DNA of 64,000 nt from Proteobacteria bacterium SG_bin9 (GCA_002083525.1 LWDM01000060.1:1-64000); one strand, 5' to 3'; counted from the stretch's first letter, positions 52,374 through 62,190 are shown. Notes: generated by a model from the sequence alone, not told the origin. Program-made: numbers and translations.

Positions 52374-53579
52374 CTAGCCGATGATCCCGGCGGCGCGCAT
52401 CTTCTCGATTTCGGCGCTGGTGAAGCCGGCAGCCTCGAGAATCTCGTTGCTGTGCTGGCCAAGCTCCGGCGCCTTGCGCGGCGGCCGCTTCTTCTCGCCG
52501 CTCACCCAGATCGGGCTGTTGATGGTCAGCATGGTGTCGTTCTCGAACGGCACCAGCGCTTCCGTATCGCGCATCTGCTGATCGGTGAGCAGGTCGTCGA
52601 GAATGCCGACGACGCCGAAGATGATGCCGGTGCCATCCAGAATTGTCCGCCATTCGGCAAGGTCGCGGGTGATGAACACATCGTCGAGCGCCTTCACCAG
52701 TTCCGGCGAATTGGCGTGACGGTTCTTCGTGGTGTCGAAGCGCGCGTCCTGCAGCAGATCGGCGCGGCCGACGGCGCGGGCGAGGATCGGCCACTGCTTC
52801 TCCTCGTTGAGCATGGACAGGATGATCCAGCGTCCGTCCTTGCACTTGTAGTGGTTGGTGCAGGCGTTCATCGCCTGCGCGCGCGGCTGACGCTCCTTGA
52901 ACTTGCCGCCGACGAGCTTGGCCTGCGCCAGCACGCTCGACGCCCACAGGCCGTTGGCCATCAGGTTGGATTGCACCATCGAGCCCTTGCCGGTCTTCTC
53001 GCGCTTGTAGAGGCCGGTGACGATCGCGCCGTAGAACGCCATCGCGCAGGGATGATCGCCCATACCGGCGACCGAACGCGCCGGCACCGAGTCGGTACCG
53101 TCGCGCACGAGATCCATCAGGCCGGAGCGCGCCCAGTAGGCGGACGAGTCGAAGCCCGGCTTGTTGGCTTCTTCACCCGTCTCGCCGTAGCCGGTGAACG
53201 AGGCGTAGATCATGCGGTCGTTCAGCGGCGCGAGTTCGTCGTAAGTCAGGCCGAGCTTCTTGCGCACCTGCGGCGGGAAGTTGGTGATGAAGACGTCGCA
53301 TTCCTTGACGAGGCGCTTCAGCACGGCCTGGCCTTCGGGCTTGGACAGGTCGAGCGCGAGGCTGCGCTTGTTGCGGCCCTCAAGCAGCCAGGCGAAGTTG
53401 TGCTGGGTCTCGGGATAGCCCGGCAGGTTCGGCAGGTTGCGATAGGGATCGCCGGCGCCCGGCGGCTCGATCTTGATGACTTCCGCGCCGAAGTCCGACA
53501 GCACGGTGGCAGAGGCGGGGGCGGCGATGAAGCTCGCGCAATCGATCACCTTCAAACCCTTGAAAAGACCCTCGCTCAT
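52374..53579 (-). CDS. CaiB/BaiF CoA-transferase family III
   Basis: The 401-aa enzyme moves CoA between acids. Family features are FKGLKVIDCASFIAAPAS at the N-terminus, LSDFGAEVIKIEPPGAGDPYR, NKRSLALDLSKPEGQAVLKRLV, DVFITNFPP and YASFTGYGETG. The catalytic aspartate of family III enzymes is expected in the SSAYWARSGLMDLVRDG region. The partner acid is unknown. The gene is divergent from the acyl-CoA synthetase gene. The second CoA transferase at the window end is a distinct paralogue. Confidence 0.88.
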   Translation of the reverse strand: MSEGLFKGLKVIDCASFIAAPASATVLSDFGAEVIKIEPPGAGDPYRNLPNLPGYPETQHNFAWLLEGRNKRSLALDLSKPEGQAVLKRLVKECDVFITNFPPQVRKKLGLTYDELAPLNDRMIYASFTGYGETGEEANKPGFDSSAYWARSGLMDLVRDGTDSVPARSVAGMGDHPCAMAFYGAIVTGLYKREKTGKGSMVQSNLMANGLWASSVLAQAKLVGGKFKERQPRAQAMNACTNHYKCKDGRWIILSMLNEEKQWPILARAVGRADLLQDARFDTTKNRHANSPELVKALDDVFITRDLAEWRTILDGTGIIFGVVGILDDLLTDQQMRDTEALVPFENDTMLTINSPIWVSGEKKRPPRKAPELGQHSNEILEAAGFTSAEIEKMRAAGIIG

Positions 53580-53705
53580 TCCGTCTCGCTCCCTGAATGT
53601 TTCTTGATTTGGGGTACGCGCATCCTAGCCGATGCGTCTTGGTCTGCCACCCCTCTGACCGGGGCCGTTATAGACTGAATTCACGGCTCGAAGCATCGTT
53701 TCAGT

Positions 53706-55364
53706 ATGCGAAATCGGCAGGCGGCAATGCCGCTTTGGAGCGTTGCCATTTCAGAACGTGTTCGCAATTTGGGCACCGACGTTCCACCTCGCGAACTTTT
53801 CGCAGCGCATCATCATCGGAGGATCGATTTGGCCCCGTCTTTCGGCATCGTTTCGGGCGCGCGTCTCAAGAGCCATGAGGAGGTTGCTTCTCGCGCGGCG
53901 CTGATCGCAGGGGGCCTGCAGCAGATCGGCGTCAAGCAGGGCGATTGCGTCGCGGTGCTGATGCGCAACGACATTGCCTGCATCGAGGTCGCCTATGCGG
54001 TTATGACGCTCGGTGCGTATGCCGTGCCGGTGAACTGGCACTTCAAGCCGGAAGAGATCGAATACATCTTGAAAGACTCTGGCGCGAAGGCGCTGTTTGG
54101 TCACGCCGACCTGCTGCATCCATTGCGCGACTCGATCCCGAGCGGCGTCACGGTGATCAGCGCGCCGACGCCGCCGGAAATTCTCGCCAACTACAAGATC
54201 GATCCGGCGACGCTGGCGCGACCGGCGTTCACACAGGAGCTGGACGACTGGATCGCCAAGCAGCCGCCTTACGACGGACCTGCGCTGCCGCAGCCGCAAA
54301 ACATGATCTACACCTCCGGCACCACCGGCAATCCGAAGGGCGTTCGCCGGCATGCACCGACGCCGGAGCAGGTGAAGAATGCGGAGGCGATGCGCACGCT
54401 GATTTACGGGCTCAAGCCCGGCGCTCGTGCGATCCTGCCGGGACCGTTCTATCACTCGGCGCCGAACTCGTTCGCGCTCCGCTCCGGCAAACTCGGCGGC
54501 GTGCTGGTCTTGATGCCGCGCTTCGAGCCGGAGGAGTTTCTGCGGCTGGTCGATCGCGAGAAGATCGACACCATCTTCATGGTACCGACCATGTTCATCC
54601 GTTTGCTCAAGCTGCCGGAGAGTGTGCGCAAAAGCTATGACGTTTCCTCGCTGCGCCACGTCATCATCGCCGCCGCGCCGTGCCCGCCGGAAGCCAAGCG
54701 CGCGATGATCGAATGGTGGGGGCCGGTGATCTATGAATTCTACGGCTCGACCGAATCCGGCGCGGTGACGTTCGCCAACTCCGCCGATGCGCTGAACAAG
54801 CCGGGCACCGTCGGCAAGATCGCGCCGGGCGCCGAGCTGAAATTCTACGGCGAGGACGGCAAGGAAGTGGCGCAGGGCGAAGTCGGCGAAATCTACTCGC
54901 GCATCGCCGGCAACCCGGACTTCACCTATCACAACAAGCCGGAGAAGCGCGCCGAGATCGACCGCGGCGGTTTCATCACGTCGGGCGACGTCGGTTACAT
55001 CGACGAGGATGGATACGTCTTCATCTCCGACCGCAAGCGCGACATGGTAATCTCCGGCGGCGTCAACATCTATCCGGCCGAGATCGAGTCGGTGCTGCAC
55101 GGCGTCGCCGGCGTGCACGACTGCGCCGTGTTCGGTATCCCGGATGCGGAGTTCGGCGAGGCGCTGATGGCGGCGGTCGAGCCGCAGCCGGGCGTGACGC
55201 TCGACGTCAACGCGGTCCGCGCCGCGTTGAAGGCGTCGCTCGCCGACTACAAGGTGCCGAAGCACATCGAGATCCACGGCAGCCTGCCGCGTGAGGATTC
55301 CGGCAAGATCTTCAAGCGCCGCCTGCGCGATCCGTACTGGGAGCGGGCGGGGCGAAAAATCTGA
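53706..55364 (+). CDS. acyl-CoA synthetase (AMP-binding ligase)
   Basis: The 552-aa adenylate-forming enzyme activates a carboxylic acid with ATP and CoA. Motifs: the P-loop-like YTSGTTGNPKG, YEFYGSTESGAV (A5), TSGDVGYIDEDGYVFISDRKRDMVISGG (A7-A8, split here) and the C-terminal lysine in PREDSGKIFKRRLR (A10). An N-terminal extension of about 35 residues precedes the core. The start is uncertain: ATG at 53706 opens the frame, but a near-match to the TTTCA-N5-TGAAA site spans it, and ATG at 53727 with AGG upstream may be real. LvaE-like activation of a hydroxy or branched acid is possible here. Confidence 0.88.
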   Translation: MRNRQAAMPLWSVAISERVRNLGTDVPPRELFAAHHHRRIDLAPSFGIVSGARLKSHEEVASRAALIAGGLQQIGVKQGDCVAVLMRNDIACIEVAYAVMTLGAYAVPVNWHFKPEEIEYILKDSGAKALFGHADLLHPLRDSIPSGVTVISAPTPPEILANYKIDPATLARPAFTQELDDWIAKQPPYDGPALPQPQNMIYTSGTTGNPKGVRRHAPTPEQVKNAEAMRTLIYGLKPGARAILPGPFYHSAPNSFALRSGKLGGVLVLMPRFEPEEFLRLVDREKIDTIFMVPTMFIRLLKLPESVRKSYDVSSLRHVIIAAAPCPPEAKRAMIEWWGPVIYEFYGSTESGAVTFANSADALNKPGTVGKIAPGAELKFYGEDGKEVAQGEVGEIYSRIAGNPDFTYHNKPEKRAEIDRGGFITSGDVGYIDEDGYVFISDRKRDMVISGGVNIYPAEIESVLHGVAGVHDCAVFGIPDAEFGEALMAAVEPQPGVTLDVNAVRAALKASLADYKVPKHIEIHGSLPREDSGKIFKRRLRDPYWERAGRKI

Positions 55365-55453
55365 TCCCGGATGGCAGCAAAACCGGCCGCCGGTTCTTGC
55401 GCACTGCATCAAAACTTGCACTGAATGGCTCGTCCCAATGAGGCGAGCCGCTG

Positions 55454-58231
55454 ATGTCGTCACAGCCGAATCCGTCGTCCACCCGTACGAGCAACCAGCC
55501 CGATCCGGCTGCGTCAGCCGCCGACGCGCAACTTCGCGAGGACATTCGCCTGCTTGGGCGCATTCTCGGCGACACGGTGCGCGATCAGGAAGGCGCGGCG
55601 GTGTTCGATCTGGTCGAGCGCATCCGGCAAAGCTCGATCCGCTTCCATCGCGACGATGATCGCGCAGCGCGCAGCGAGCTCGAGGCCATCCTCGACGGCA
55701 TGTCGATCGCGGATACGGTGCGGATCGTGCGCGCCTTCAGCTATTTCTCGCATCTCGCCAACATCGCCGAGGATCAGAACAACATCCGCCAGATGCGGGC
55801 ACAGGATTTCTCCGGTGCGCCGCCCCGCGCCGGCTCCCTCAGCCTCGCATTGGAACGCGCGAAGGACGCCGGTTTCGATGCGATCAAACTGCGCGACTTC
55901 TTCGGCACCGCGCTGATCAGCCCGGTGCTGACCGCGCATCCGACCGAAGTGCGCCGCAAGAGCACGATCGACCGCGAGATGGAGATTGCCGATCTGCTCG
56001 ATCGCCGCGAGCGCATGCATCTGACGCCGCTGGAGCTGGAGAACGTACAAGAGCAGTTGCGCCGTGCGGTGCTGACCCTGTGGCAGACCAATCTGCTGCG
56101 GCGGACGAAGCTGACGGTGCTGGACGAAGTTTCCAACGGCCTGTCGTTCTACGATTACACGTTCCTGCGCGAGGTGCCGCGGCTGCACTGCGCGCTGGAA
56201 GACAAGCTCAATGCCGACGGCGGCCTTGCCTCGTTCCTGCGCATCGGAAGTTGGATCGGCGGCGACCGCGACGGCAATCCGTTTGTGACGGCGGAGGTGA
56301 TGCGCGGCGCGCTGAAGCTGCACTCCACGCTGATCCTGCGATTCTATCTCGACGAGCTGCATGTGCTTGGTGCCGAGCTGTCGATGGCGGCGCATCTCGC
56401 GGACGTGTCCGACGAGTTGCGCACGCTGGCGCAGCGCTCGCCCGATACATCGCCGCATCGCAGCGGCGAGCCATATCGTCTGGCGGTGTCGGGCATCTAT
56501 GCGCGGCTGGCCGCGACCGCGCTGAAGTTTGGCGTCGAAACTCGCCGTGCTCCGGTCGGTGCGGCTGCGCCTTACGAGAACCCAGCCGAATTCAAGCGCG
56601 ATCTCGATGTGCTCGACCGCTCGCTGGTGGCGCACCAGGCGCAGGTGATTGCGCGCGGCCGCTTGCGGCTGCTGCGCCGCGCCGCCGATTGTTTCGGCTT
56701 CCATCTCGCCAGTCTCGATATCCGCCAGAACTCGGCGGTGCACGAGCGCACGATGGACGAACTGCTCGAAGCCGCTGTGCCCGGCACGCGTTATATGGAG
56801 ATGGGCGAGGATGCGCGGATCGCGCTGCTCGCGGGTGAGCTGCGCAATGCGCGGCCGCTGGTGTCGCCGTTCATCGCCTACAGCGAAGAAACGCAAAGTG
56901 AGCTTGGTGTGCTGCGCGCGGCGGCCGAGGCGCATGCGACCTTTGGTGAAGCAGTCATTCCTCAGTGCATCATTTCGATGTCGCGTGGCGTGTCGGATCT
57001 GCTGGAAGTCGCCGTGCTGTTGCAAGAGGTCGGTCTGGTCAAGGCGGACGGGACGAGCGGCCTCAATATCGTGCCGCTGTTCGAGACCATCGAGGACCTG
57101 CAGCAGAGCGCCGGCATCATGGATCGCCTGTTCGCGCTGCCGGAGTACCGCAAGCTTGTCGACAGCCGCGGCGGGATTCAGGAGGTGATGCTCGGCTACT
57201 CTGACAGCAACAAGGACGGCGGCTTCGTCACGTCGGGCTGGGAACTTTACAAAGCCGAGATCGAACTGATCAAAGTGTTCGAACGGCACGGCGTGCGGCT
57301 GCGGCTGTTCCACGGCCGTGGCGGTTCGGTCGGCCGCGGCGGCGGGCCGAGCTACGACGCGATTCTCGCGCAGCCCGGCGGCGCGGTGAACGGACAGATC
57401 CGCATCACCGAGCAGGGCGAAATCATTTCCAGCAAATATTCCAATCCCGATGTCGGCCGCAGCAATCTGGAAGTGCTCGCGGCGGCGACGCTTGAGACGA
57501 GCCTGCTGCAGCCGCGCCAGAGTGCACCGAACCCGAGTTATCTCGAAGCGATGGAGCAAATCTCCGCGCTCGCGTTCAAGGCCTATCGCGATCTCGTCTA
57601 CGAAACCGAGGGCTTTGAGGATTACTTCTGGGAGTCGACGGTGATCACCGAGATCGCGACGCTCAACATCGGCAGCCGGCCCGCTTCACGCAAGAAGACG
57701 CGAAGGATCGAGGACCTGCGTGCGATCCCCTGGGTGTTCAGCTGGGCGCAGTGCCGCCTGATGCTGCCGGGCTGGTACGGTTTCGGCGCGGCGGTGGAGA
57801 CGTGGATTGCGCAGCATCCCGAGAAAGGCATGCCTTTCCTGCAGGAGCTGTATCGCGAGTGGCCGTTCTTCCGCACGCTGCTCGCCAACATGGACATGGT
57901 GCTCGCCAAGAGCAGCATCGCCATCGCCTCGCGTTATGCGGCGCTGGTACAGAACGAAGCGCTGCGCGAGACGATCTTCGGCCGCATCCGGCGCGAGTGG
58001 CATCTCACCATCGAGACTCTGCTCGACATCATGGATCACGAGCGGCTGCTGGAAGGAAACCCGCTGCTCGAGCGCTCGATCCGCAACCGCTTTCCGTATC
58101 TCGATCCGCTCAACCACGTGCAGGTCGAGCTGCTGAAGGCGCACCGGGCGGAGAGCGCCGACGAGCAGGTGCTGCGCGGCATTCAGATCACCATCAACGG
58201 CATCTCGGCGGGACTACGCAACAGCGGATGA
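55454..58231 (+). CDS. ppc: phosphoenolpyruvate carboxylase
   Basis: The enzyme carboxylates PEP to oxaloacetate (anaplerosis; also part of the serine cycle). The 925-aa chain contains the catalytic His162 in LTAHPTEVRRKS, GSWIGGDRDGNPFVTAEV, GYSDSNKDGGFVTSGW, the glycine-rich FHGRGGSVGRGGGP and QPGGAVNGQIRITEQGE. The C-terminal tail, usually ending -NTG, ends LRNSG here. Length is normal. It converges on a class V aminotransferase gene, 4 nt away. A glyoxylate aminotransferase at 36310-37509 and PEPC together recall serine-cycle enzymes, but other serine-cycle genes are absent from the window. Confidence 0.95.
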   Translation: MSSQPNPSSTRTSNQPDPAASAADAQLREDIRLLGRILGDTVRDQEGAAVFDLVERIRQSSIRFHRDDDRAARSELEAILDGMSIADTVRIVRAFSYFSHLANIAEDQNNIRQMRAQDFSGAPPRAGSLSLALERAKDAGFDAIKLRDFFGTALISPVLTAHPTEVRRKSTIDREMEIADLLDRRERMHLTPLELENVQEQLRRAVLTLWQTNLLRRTKLTVLDEVSNGLSFYDYTFLREVPRLHCALEDKLNADGGLASFLRIGSWIGGDRDGNPFVTAEVMRGALKLHSTLILRFYLDELHVLGAELSMAAHLADVSDELRTLAQRSPDTSPHRSGEPYRLAVSGIYARLAATALKFGVETRRAPVGAAAPYENPAEFKRDLDVLDRSLVAHQAQVIARGRLRLLRRAADCFGFHLASLDIRQNSAVHERTMDELLEAAVPGTRYMEMGEDARIALLAGELRNARPLVSPFIAYSEETQSELGVLRAAAEAHATFGEAVIPQCIISMSRGVSDLLEVAVLLQEVGLVKADGTSGLNIVPLFETIEDLQQSAGIMDRLFALPEYRKLVDSRGGIQEVMLGYSDSNKDGGFVTSGWELYKAEIELIKVFERHGVRLRLFHGRGGSVGRGGGPSYDAILAQPGGAVNGQIRITEQGEIISSKYSNPDVGRSNLEVLAAATLETSLLQPRQSAPNPSYLEAMEQISALAFKAYRDLVYETEGFEDYFWESTVITEIATLNIGSRPASRKKTRRIEDLRAIPWVFSWAQCRLMLPGWYGFGAAVETWIAQHPEKGMPFLQELYREWPFFRTLLANMDMVLAKSSIAIASRYAALVQNEALRETIFGRIRREWHLTIETLLDIMDHERLLEGNPLLERSIRNRFPYLDPLNHVQVELLKAHRAESADEQVLRGIQITINGISAGLRNSG

Positions 58232-58235
58232 GGGC

Positions 58236-59423
58236 TTAGGCCTTCACCTTGTCGCCGAGGTGATCGATCGCCGCCGCAACACCGCCCTTGCCGTGCGGGA
58301 TGCCGAGCGCGTGCAGCGCCATTTCGACGACGCCGAGCGTGCCGAGGATCATCGGCGCATTGATGTGGCCCATGTGCGCGATGCGAAACGCCTGGCCGCT
58401 CAATGCGCCGATGCCGGTGCCGAGCACCAGCCCGCATTTCTGCGAGCAGTACGAGCGCAATTCATTCGCGGTCGGCGTGCCGTTGACGAGAATCGTCGTC
58501 ACCGTGTCCGCGCGCTCGTCCGGCTTGGTGATGTTGAAGCCGATCGCATTGCTCTTCGCCCAGACGCCGACGGCGGCGCGAACGGCTTCCGCCAGCAGCT
58601 TGTGACGCAGGAAGGTGTTGTCGAGGCCTTCCTCGGCGATCATGTCGAGCGCACGGCGCAGCGCATACATCAGATGTACCGGCGGCGTGCCGGCATATCG
58701 CATGTAGTGCTCCTTACCTTCGCGCGCGGTCCAGTCCCAGTACGGCGTGCGCATGTTGGCCTTGGCATGGATGGCACGTGCGCGATCGTTGACGGCGACG
58801 AACGACAGGCCCGGCGGCGTCATCAGGCCCTTCTGCGACGCCGACATGGTGACGTCGACACCCCATGCATCCATTTCGTAGGGCATGCAGGCGAGCGAGG
58901 CGACGGTGTCGACCACGTAGAGCGCAGGATGCTTTGCGGCCTTGATCGCCTTGCCGATAGCCTCGATGTCGTTATAGACGCCGGTCGCCGTATCGACCTG
59001 CACGACGAGGATCACCTTGATCTCGTGATTGACGTCCGCCTTCAGCCGCGCCTCGACCTCCTCGGGACGCACGGCGCGCGACAGTTCGCCTTTGAGGATT
59101 TCGAGTTCGGCGCCCATGCGCGCGGCGGCCTCGCCCCAGCCGAGCGCGAAGCGGCCGCTCTCCAGCACCAGCACCTTGTCGCCGCGCGAGAGAATGTTCG
59201 ACAGCACCGCTTCCCACGCGCCGTGGCCGTTGGCGATGTAGATGTAGGACTGGCCTTCGGTGCGGAAGAGTTTGCTCAGGTCGGCGAGCAGGCTGTCGGT
59301 GATCGCGATCAGTTCGCCGGAATAGATGTCGGTTGCCGGGCGGTGCATGGCCTGCAGCACCTCGTCCGGCATCGTCGTCGGGCCGGGGAGAGCCAGAAAC
59401 TCACGTCCTGCACGAACCACCAT
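58236..59423 (-). CDS. class V aminotransferase (alanine/serine-glyoxylate family), second copy
   Basis: The 395-aa PLP enzyme is a paralogue of the one at 36310-37509. It has FLALPGPTTMPDEVLQAM, IANGHGAWEAVLSN, VQVDTATGVYNDI and the PLP lysine Lys198 in SASQKGLMTPPG, followed by RIAHMGHINAP at the C-terminal carboxylate site. Specific residues differ (STG in the first copy is ATG-like DTATG here), so donor or acceptor may differ. Substrate is therefore not assigned beyond amino acid/glyoxylate or pyruvate. It ends 4 nt from the convergent ppc stop. Confidence 0.85.
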   Translation of the reverse strand: MVVRAGREFLALPGPTTMPDEVLQAMHRPATDIYSGELIAITDSLLADLSKLFRTEGQSYIYIANGHGAWEAVLSNILSRGDKVLVLESGRFALGWGEAAARMGAELEILKGELSRAVRPEEVEARLKADVNHEIKVILVVQVDTATGVYNDIEAIGKAIKAAKHPALYVVDTVASLACMPYEMDAWGVDVTMSASQKGLMTPPGLSFVAVNDRARAIHAKANMRTPYWDWTAREGKEHYMRYAGTPPVHLMYALRRALDMIAEEGLDNTFLRHKLLAEAVRAAVGVWAKSNAIGFNITKPDERADTVTTILVNGTPTANELRSYCSQKCGLVLGTGIGALSGQAFRIAHMGHINAPMILGTLGVVEMALHALGIPHGKGGVAAAIDHLGDKVKA

Positions 59424-59454
59424 CGTTGATCACCTTTATTGCTATTCCTGGGCG

Positions 59455-59493
59455 CAAAAATGAAGCCGCCCCTTTTGACACAGGAGCGGCTTC
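59455..59493 (-). terminator. Rho-independent terminator of the SDR-DUF35-thiolase operon
   Basis: GAAGCCGC (59462-59469) pairs with GCGGCTTC (59486-59493), with two further G-C pairs inside. On the minus strand it is followed by ATTTTTG. It lies about 50 nt after the thiolase stop and upstream of the aminotransferase start. Confidence 0.75.
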
Positions 59494-59541
59494 AGGCAAA
59501 TCGCAATGACGCGAGGTCGGCGGGCTTGCTATCCGCTTCTG

Positions 59542-60681
59542 TCAGTTCTGGTTGGTGAAGATGATGGTGCCGGAGGCCGCAAACATGCCGCCGACGCCGT
59601 GGCAGACGGAGATTTTCGCGCCCGGCACCTGCGCCGGGGCGATGCCGCGCATCTGCCGTACACTCTCCTGCAAGGCATACATGCCGTACATTCCGGAATG
59701 CATGTAGGAGAGGCCGCTGCCATTGGTGTTCAGCGGCAGCTTGCCGCCGGGGCGGGTGTTGCCGCCGGCGATGAATTGTCCGGTCTCCTCATGCGGCATG
59801 AAGCCGAGATCGCCGAGGCCGTAGAGCGGCAGGTGCGCGAAGGCGTCGTAGATCATCAGGTGATCGACATCCTTGTGGCTGATTCCCGCCTCGCGGAAGG
59901 CGGTGGGGCCTGCGACCTTGAAGGCGCGCGACGACGTGAACGTCTCCATCTGGCTGACCATCGGCGTCTCGACGCTCTCGCCGGTGCCGAGAATGTAGAC
60001 GGGCTTGGTCTTGAAGTCCTTGGCCCGCTCGGCGGAGGTGAGGATCAGCGCGCCGCCGCCGTCGGTGACGAGACAGCACTGCAGCAGGCGAAACGGATAG
60101 GCGATCATGCGCGAGTTGAGCACGTCCGCGACCGTGATCGGGTCCTTCATCATCGCGCGCGGATTCTTCGCTGCCCACTCGCGCTGCACGACGGCGACCA
60201 TGGCGAGCTGCTCATGGGTGATACCGTAGGTCTTCATGTAGCGCAGCACCGGAATCGGAAACATGCTCGGCGGCCCGTAGACGCCGAACGGTGCCTCGAA
60301 CTGCCCCTGCAGGCTGTCGGCGGGAATCGAGCGCGGCAATTTGCCGATCATCGACTTGCCGCTCTCCGCGTGAGTGATCAGCACGGTCTTGCACAGGCCG
60401 GCTTCGATCGCCGCCGCGGCATGGCGGACGTGCAGCATGAACGAGCAGCCGCCGACGGAGGTGCCATCGACCCAGGTCGGCGTGATGCCGAGGTAGTGCG
60501 CGATCTGCTGCGGCGTTTCGACCGCGGTGGCGACGCCGTCGATGTCTGAGGGCTTGAGACCGGCATCTGCCATGGCGTTGAGCGCGGCATCCGCATGCAG
60601 CTGGATCTGCGACATGTCGGGAATGACGCCGAGCTTGGTGGTTTCGGCCGCGCCGACGACAGCGACTTGATTGCGACGCAT
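59542..60681 (-). CDS. SCP2-type thiolase / acetyl-CoA acetyltransferase-like
   Basis: The 379-aa thiolase-fold protein has the candidate nucleophile Cys79 in TSVGGCSFML. IYDAFAHLPLYGLGDLGF carries the SCP2-type region and ISVCHGVGGMFAASGTIIF the C-terminal CHG motif. NTNGSGLSYMHSGMYGM is the glycine-rich loop. SCP2-type thiolases cleave beta-keto acyl-CoA of branched or steroid side chains and often need a DUF35 partner, here encoded 3 nt upstream. It is the third gene of the operon and is followed by a terminator. Confidence 0.88.
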   Translation of the reverse strand: MRRNQVAVVGAAETTKLGVIPDMSQIQLHADAALNAMADAGLKPSDIDGVATAVETPQQIAHYLGITPTWVDGTSVGGCSFMLHVRHAAAAIEAGLCKTVLITHAESGKSMIGKLPRSIPADSLQGQFEAPFGVYGPPSMFPIPVLRYMKTYGITHEQLAMVAVVQREWAAKNPRAMMKDPITVADVLNSRMIAYPFRLLQCCLVTDGGGALILTSAERAKDFKTKPVYILGTGESVETPMVSQMETFTSSRAFKVAGPTAFREAGISHKDVDHLMIYDAFAHLPLYGLGDLGFMPHEETGQFIAGGNTRPGGKLPLNTNGSGLSYMHSGMYGMYALQESVRQMRGIAPAQVPGAKISVCHGVGGMFAASGTIIFTNQN

Positions 60682-60684
60682 GAT

Positions 60685-61098
60685 TTATCCCTTCGCCGGC
60701 TTGAACATCGGAAGGGTGATGGTGTCGTCGAGCTTCTCGAAGGTCGCCTCGAGCTTCATGTCGAGCACGAGCGCTTCCGGCGTCTGCGGACACTCGACGA
60801 TGTTCGACATCATGCGCGGCCCTTCGGCGAGTTCGACGACGGCGATGGCGTAGGGCGGGGTGAAGCCGGGTGCCGCGGGCCGATGGTTGATGACGTAGCT
60901 GTAGAGCGTGCCCTTGCCGCTGGCCTTGAAGATGCAGACCTTGCGCGAACCGCAGCCGGGGCAGAACGGGCGTGGCGGGAAGTAGGTCTTCGCGCAGTCG
61001 TCGCACTTCTGCAGACGCAGTTCGCCGGCCTTGGTGCCGTCCCAGAAGTGCTGCGTTTCCGGCGTCGGGACCGGGCGCGCGCGTTTGGCTTCAGCCAT
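60685..61098 (-). CDS. Zn-ribbon/OB-fold (DUF35) partner of SCP2 thiolase
   Basis: The 137-aa protein has an N-terminal helix, then a rubredoxin-like zinc ribbon with Cys32, Cys35, Cys46 and Cys49 (KCDDCAKTYFPPRPFCPGCG), then an OB-fold (GTLYSYVINHRPAAPGF, YAIAVVELAEGPRM). DUF35 proteins form complexes with thiolases or acyl-CoA aldolases and hydratases in side-chain degradation. It lies between the SDR (36 nt upstream) and the thiolase (3 nt downstream). Confidence 0.92.
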   Translation of the reverse strand: MAEAKRARPVPTPETQHFWDGTKAGELRLQKCDDCAKTYFPPRPFCPGCGSRKVCIFKASGKGTLYSYVINHRPAAPGFTPPYAIAVVELAEGPRMMSNIVECPQTPEALVLDMKLEATFEKLDDTITLPMFKPAKG

Positions 61099-61134
61099 GA
61101 TGCGATCCTTCGTGATGTCTGAGAGGAGACGCGA

Positions 61135-62058
61135 TCAGATCGCGTCCCACGAGAAGATGTCGGCGGAGCGGTCGAGCTTGTAGAACGACGACTTCAGCGC
61201 CGGCATGCCGTGCTCGGCGAGCGACTGCGTCGTCCAGCCTTCGGCGCGATGCACCGAGCGGATCGGGCGCGACTGGCCCATCAGGAACACTTCGTTCATG
61301 CGGACCGCGAAAATCTGCCCGGTGACGTCCTTGGCGGCCTCGCTCAACAGAAACGCGACGACCGGCGCGATCTTCTCCGGGCCCATCTGCTGCATGCGTG
61401 CAACGCGGGCCTTCTCTTCTTCCGTCTCGGTCGGGATGGTGCCGATCATGCGGCTCCACGCGAACGGCGACACGCAGTTCGAGCGGACGTTGAAACGGCC
61501 CATGTCGAGCGCGATCGATTTCGACAGGCCGACGATGCCGAGTTTCGCGGCCGCATAGTTGGCCTGGCCGAAGTTACCGATCAGGCCCGAGGTCGAGGTG
61601 AAGTGGACGAACGCGCCGCTCTCCTGTTCGCGGAACAGCCGCGCGGCGGCGTGCGAGGTATAAAACGAGCCCATCAGGTGCACCTTGATGACGGCTTCGA
61701 ACGCATCGATGCTCATGCGGTGGAAGATCGCGTCGCGCAGGATGCCGGCGTTGTTGACGACGCCGTCGAGTTTGCCGAATGCGTCGACCGCCTGCTTGAT
61801 GATCTTGCTGGCCGGAATGGCTTCGGCGACGCTCTCGAAGTTGGCGACCGCCGTACCGCCGCGCTTCTTGATTTCCTCGACCACCTCTTCGGCAGGAGCC
61901 GCGCTCGATCCCGCGCCGTCGGCGGCGCCACCCGGATCGTTGACAACGACCTTGGCGCCTTCCGCTGCGCAGAGCAACGCGATCTCGCGGCCGATGCCGC
62001 GGCCTGCGCCGGTGACAACGATCGATTTGCCCTCAAGCATCTTGCTGGCTGCAGCCAT
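61135..62058 (-). CDS. SDR 3-hydroxyacyl-CoA dehydrogenase-like (MFE-2 type)
   Basis: The 307-aa short-chain dehydrogenase has VTGAGRGIGRE (15-25), VNDPGG at the NAD-specifying position, NNAGILRD, Ser155 and the active-site Tyr168-Lys172 (NYAAAK). The long PGGAADGAGSSAAPAEEVVEEI insertion and the extra C-terminal 50 residues are typical of the peroxisomal MFE-2 (HSD17B4-like) 3-hydroxyacyl-CoA dehydrogenase group. It therefore likely catalyses the NAD-linked oxidation before thiolysis by the downstream thiolase. It is the first gene of the operon. A TTTCA-N5-TGAAA site lies about 135 nt upstream. Confidence 0.88.
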   Translation of the reverse strand: MAAASKMLEGKSIVVTGAGRGIGREIALLCAAEGAKVVVNDPGGAADGAGSSAAPAEEVVEEIKKRGGTAVANFESVAEAIPASKIIKQAVDAFGKLDGVVNNAGILRDAIFHRMSIDAFEAVIKVHLMGSFYTSHAAARLFREQESGAFVHFTSTSGLIGNFGQANYAAAKLGIVGLSKSIALDMGRFNVRSNCVSPFAWSRMIGTIPTETEEEKARVARMQQMGPEKIAPVVAFLLSEAAKDVTGQIFAVRMNEVFLMGQSRPIRSVHRAEGWTTQSLAEHGMPALKSSFYKLDRSADIFSWDAI

Positions 62059-62190
62059 GATTTTTTCCTCGCCTCTTTGGATTGCCGCGACACGGAACCG
62101 CGTCGCCGATCATGTGCGTTGAACCCGCACGTGTTTTCCGGCGCGACCTTCGCACCGGCTTTGCTGAAACGTCAATTGGACGAAATGGAA

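Noticed and set aside
55514..57559. A 681-codon open frame opposite ppc
   Set aside because: The plus strand carries all PEPC motifs; the antisense product is Arg/Gln/His-rich without domains.
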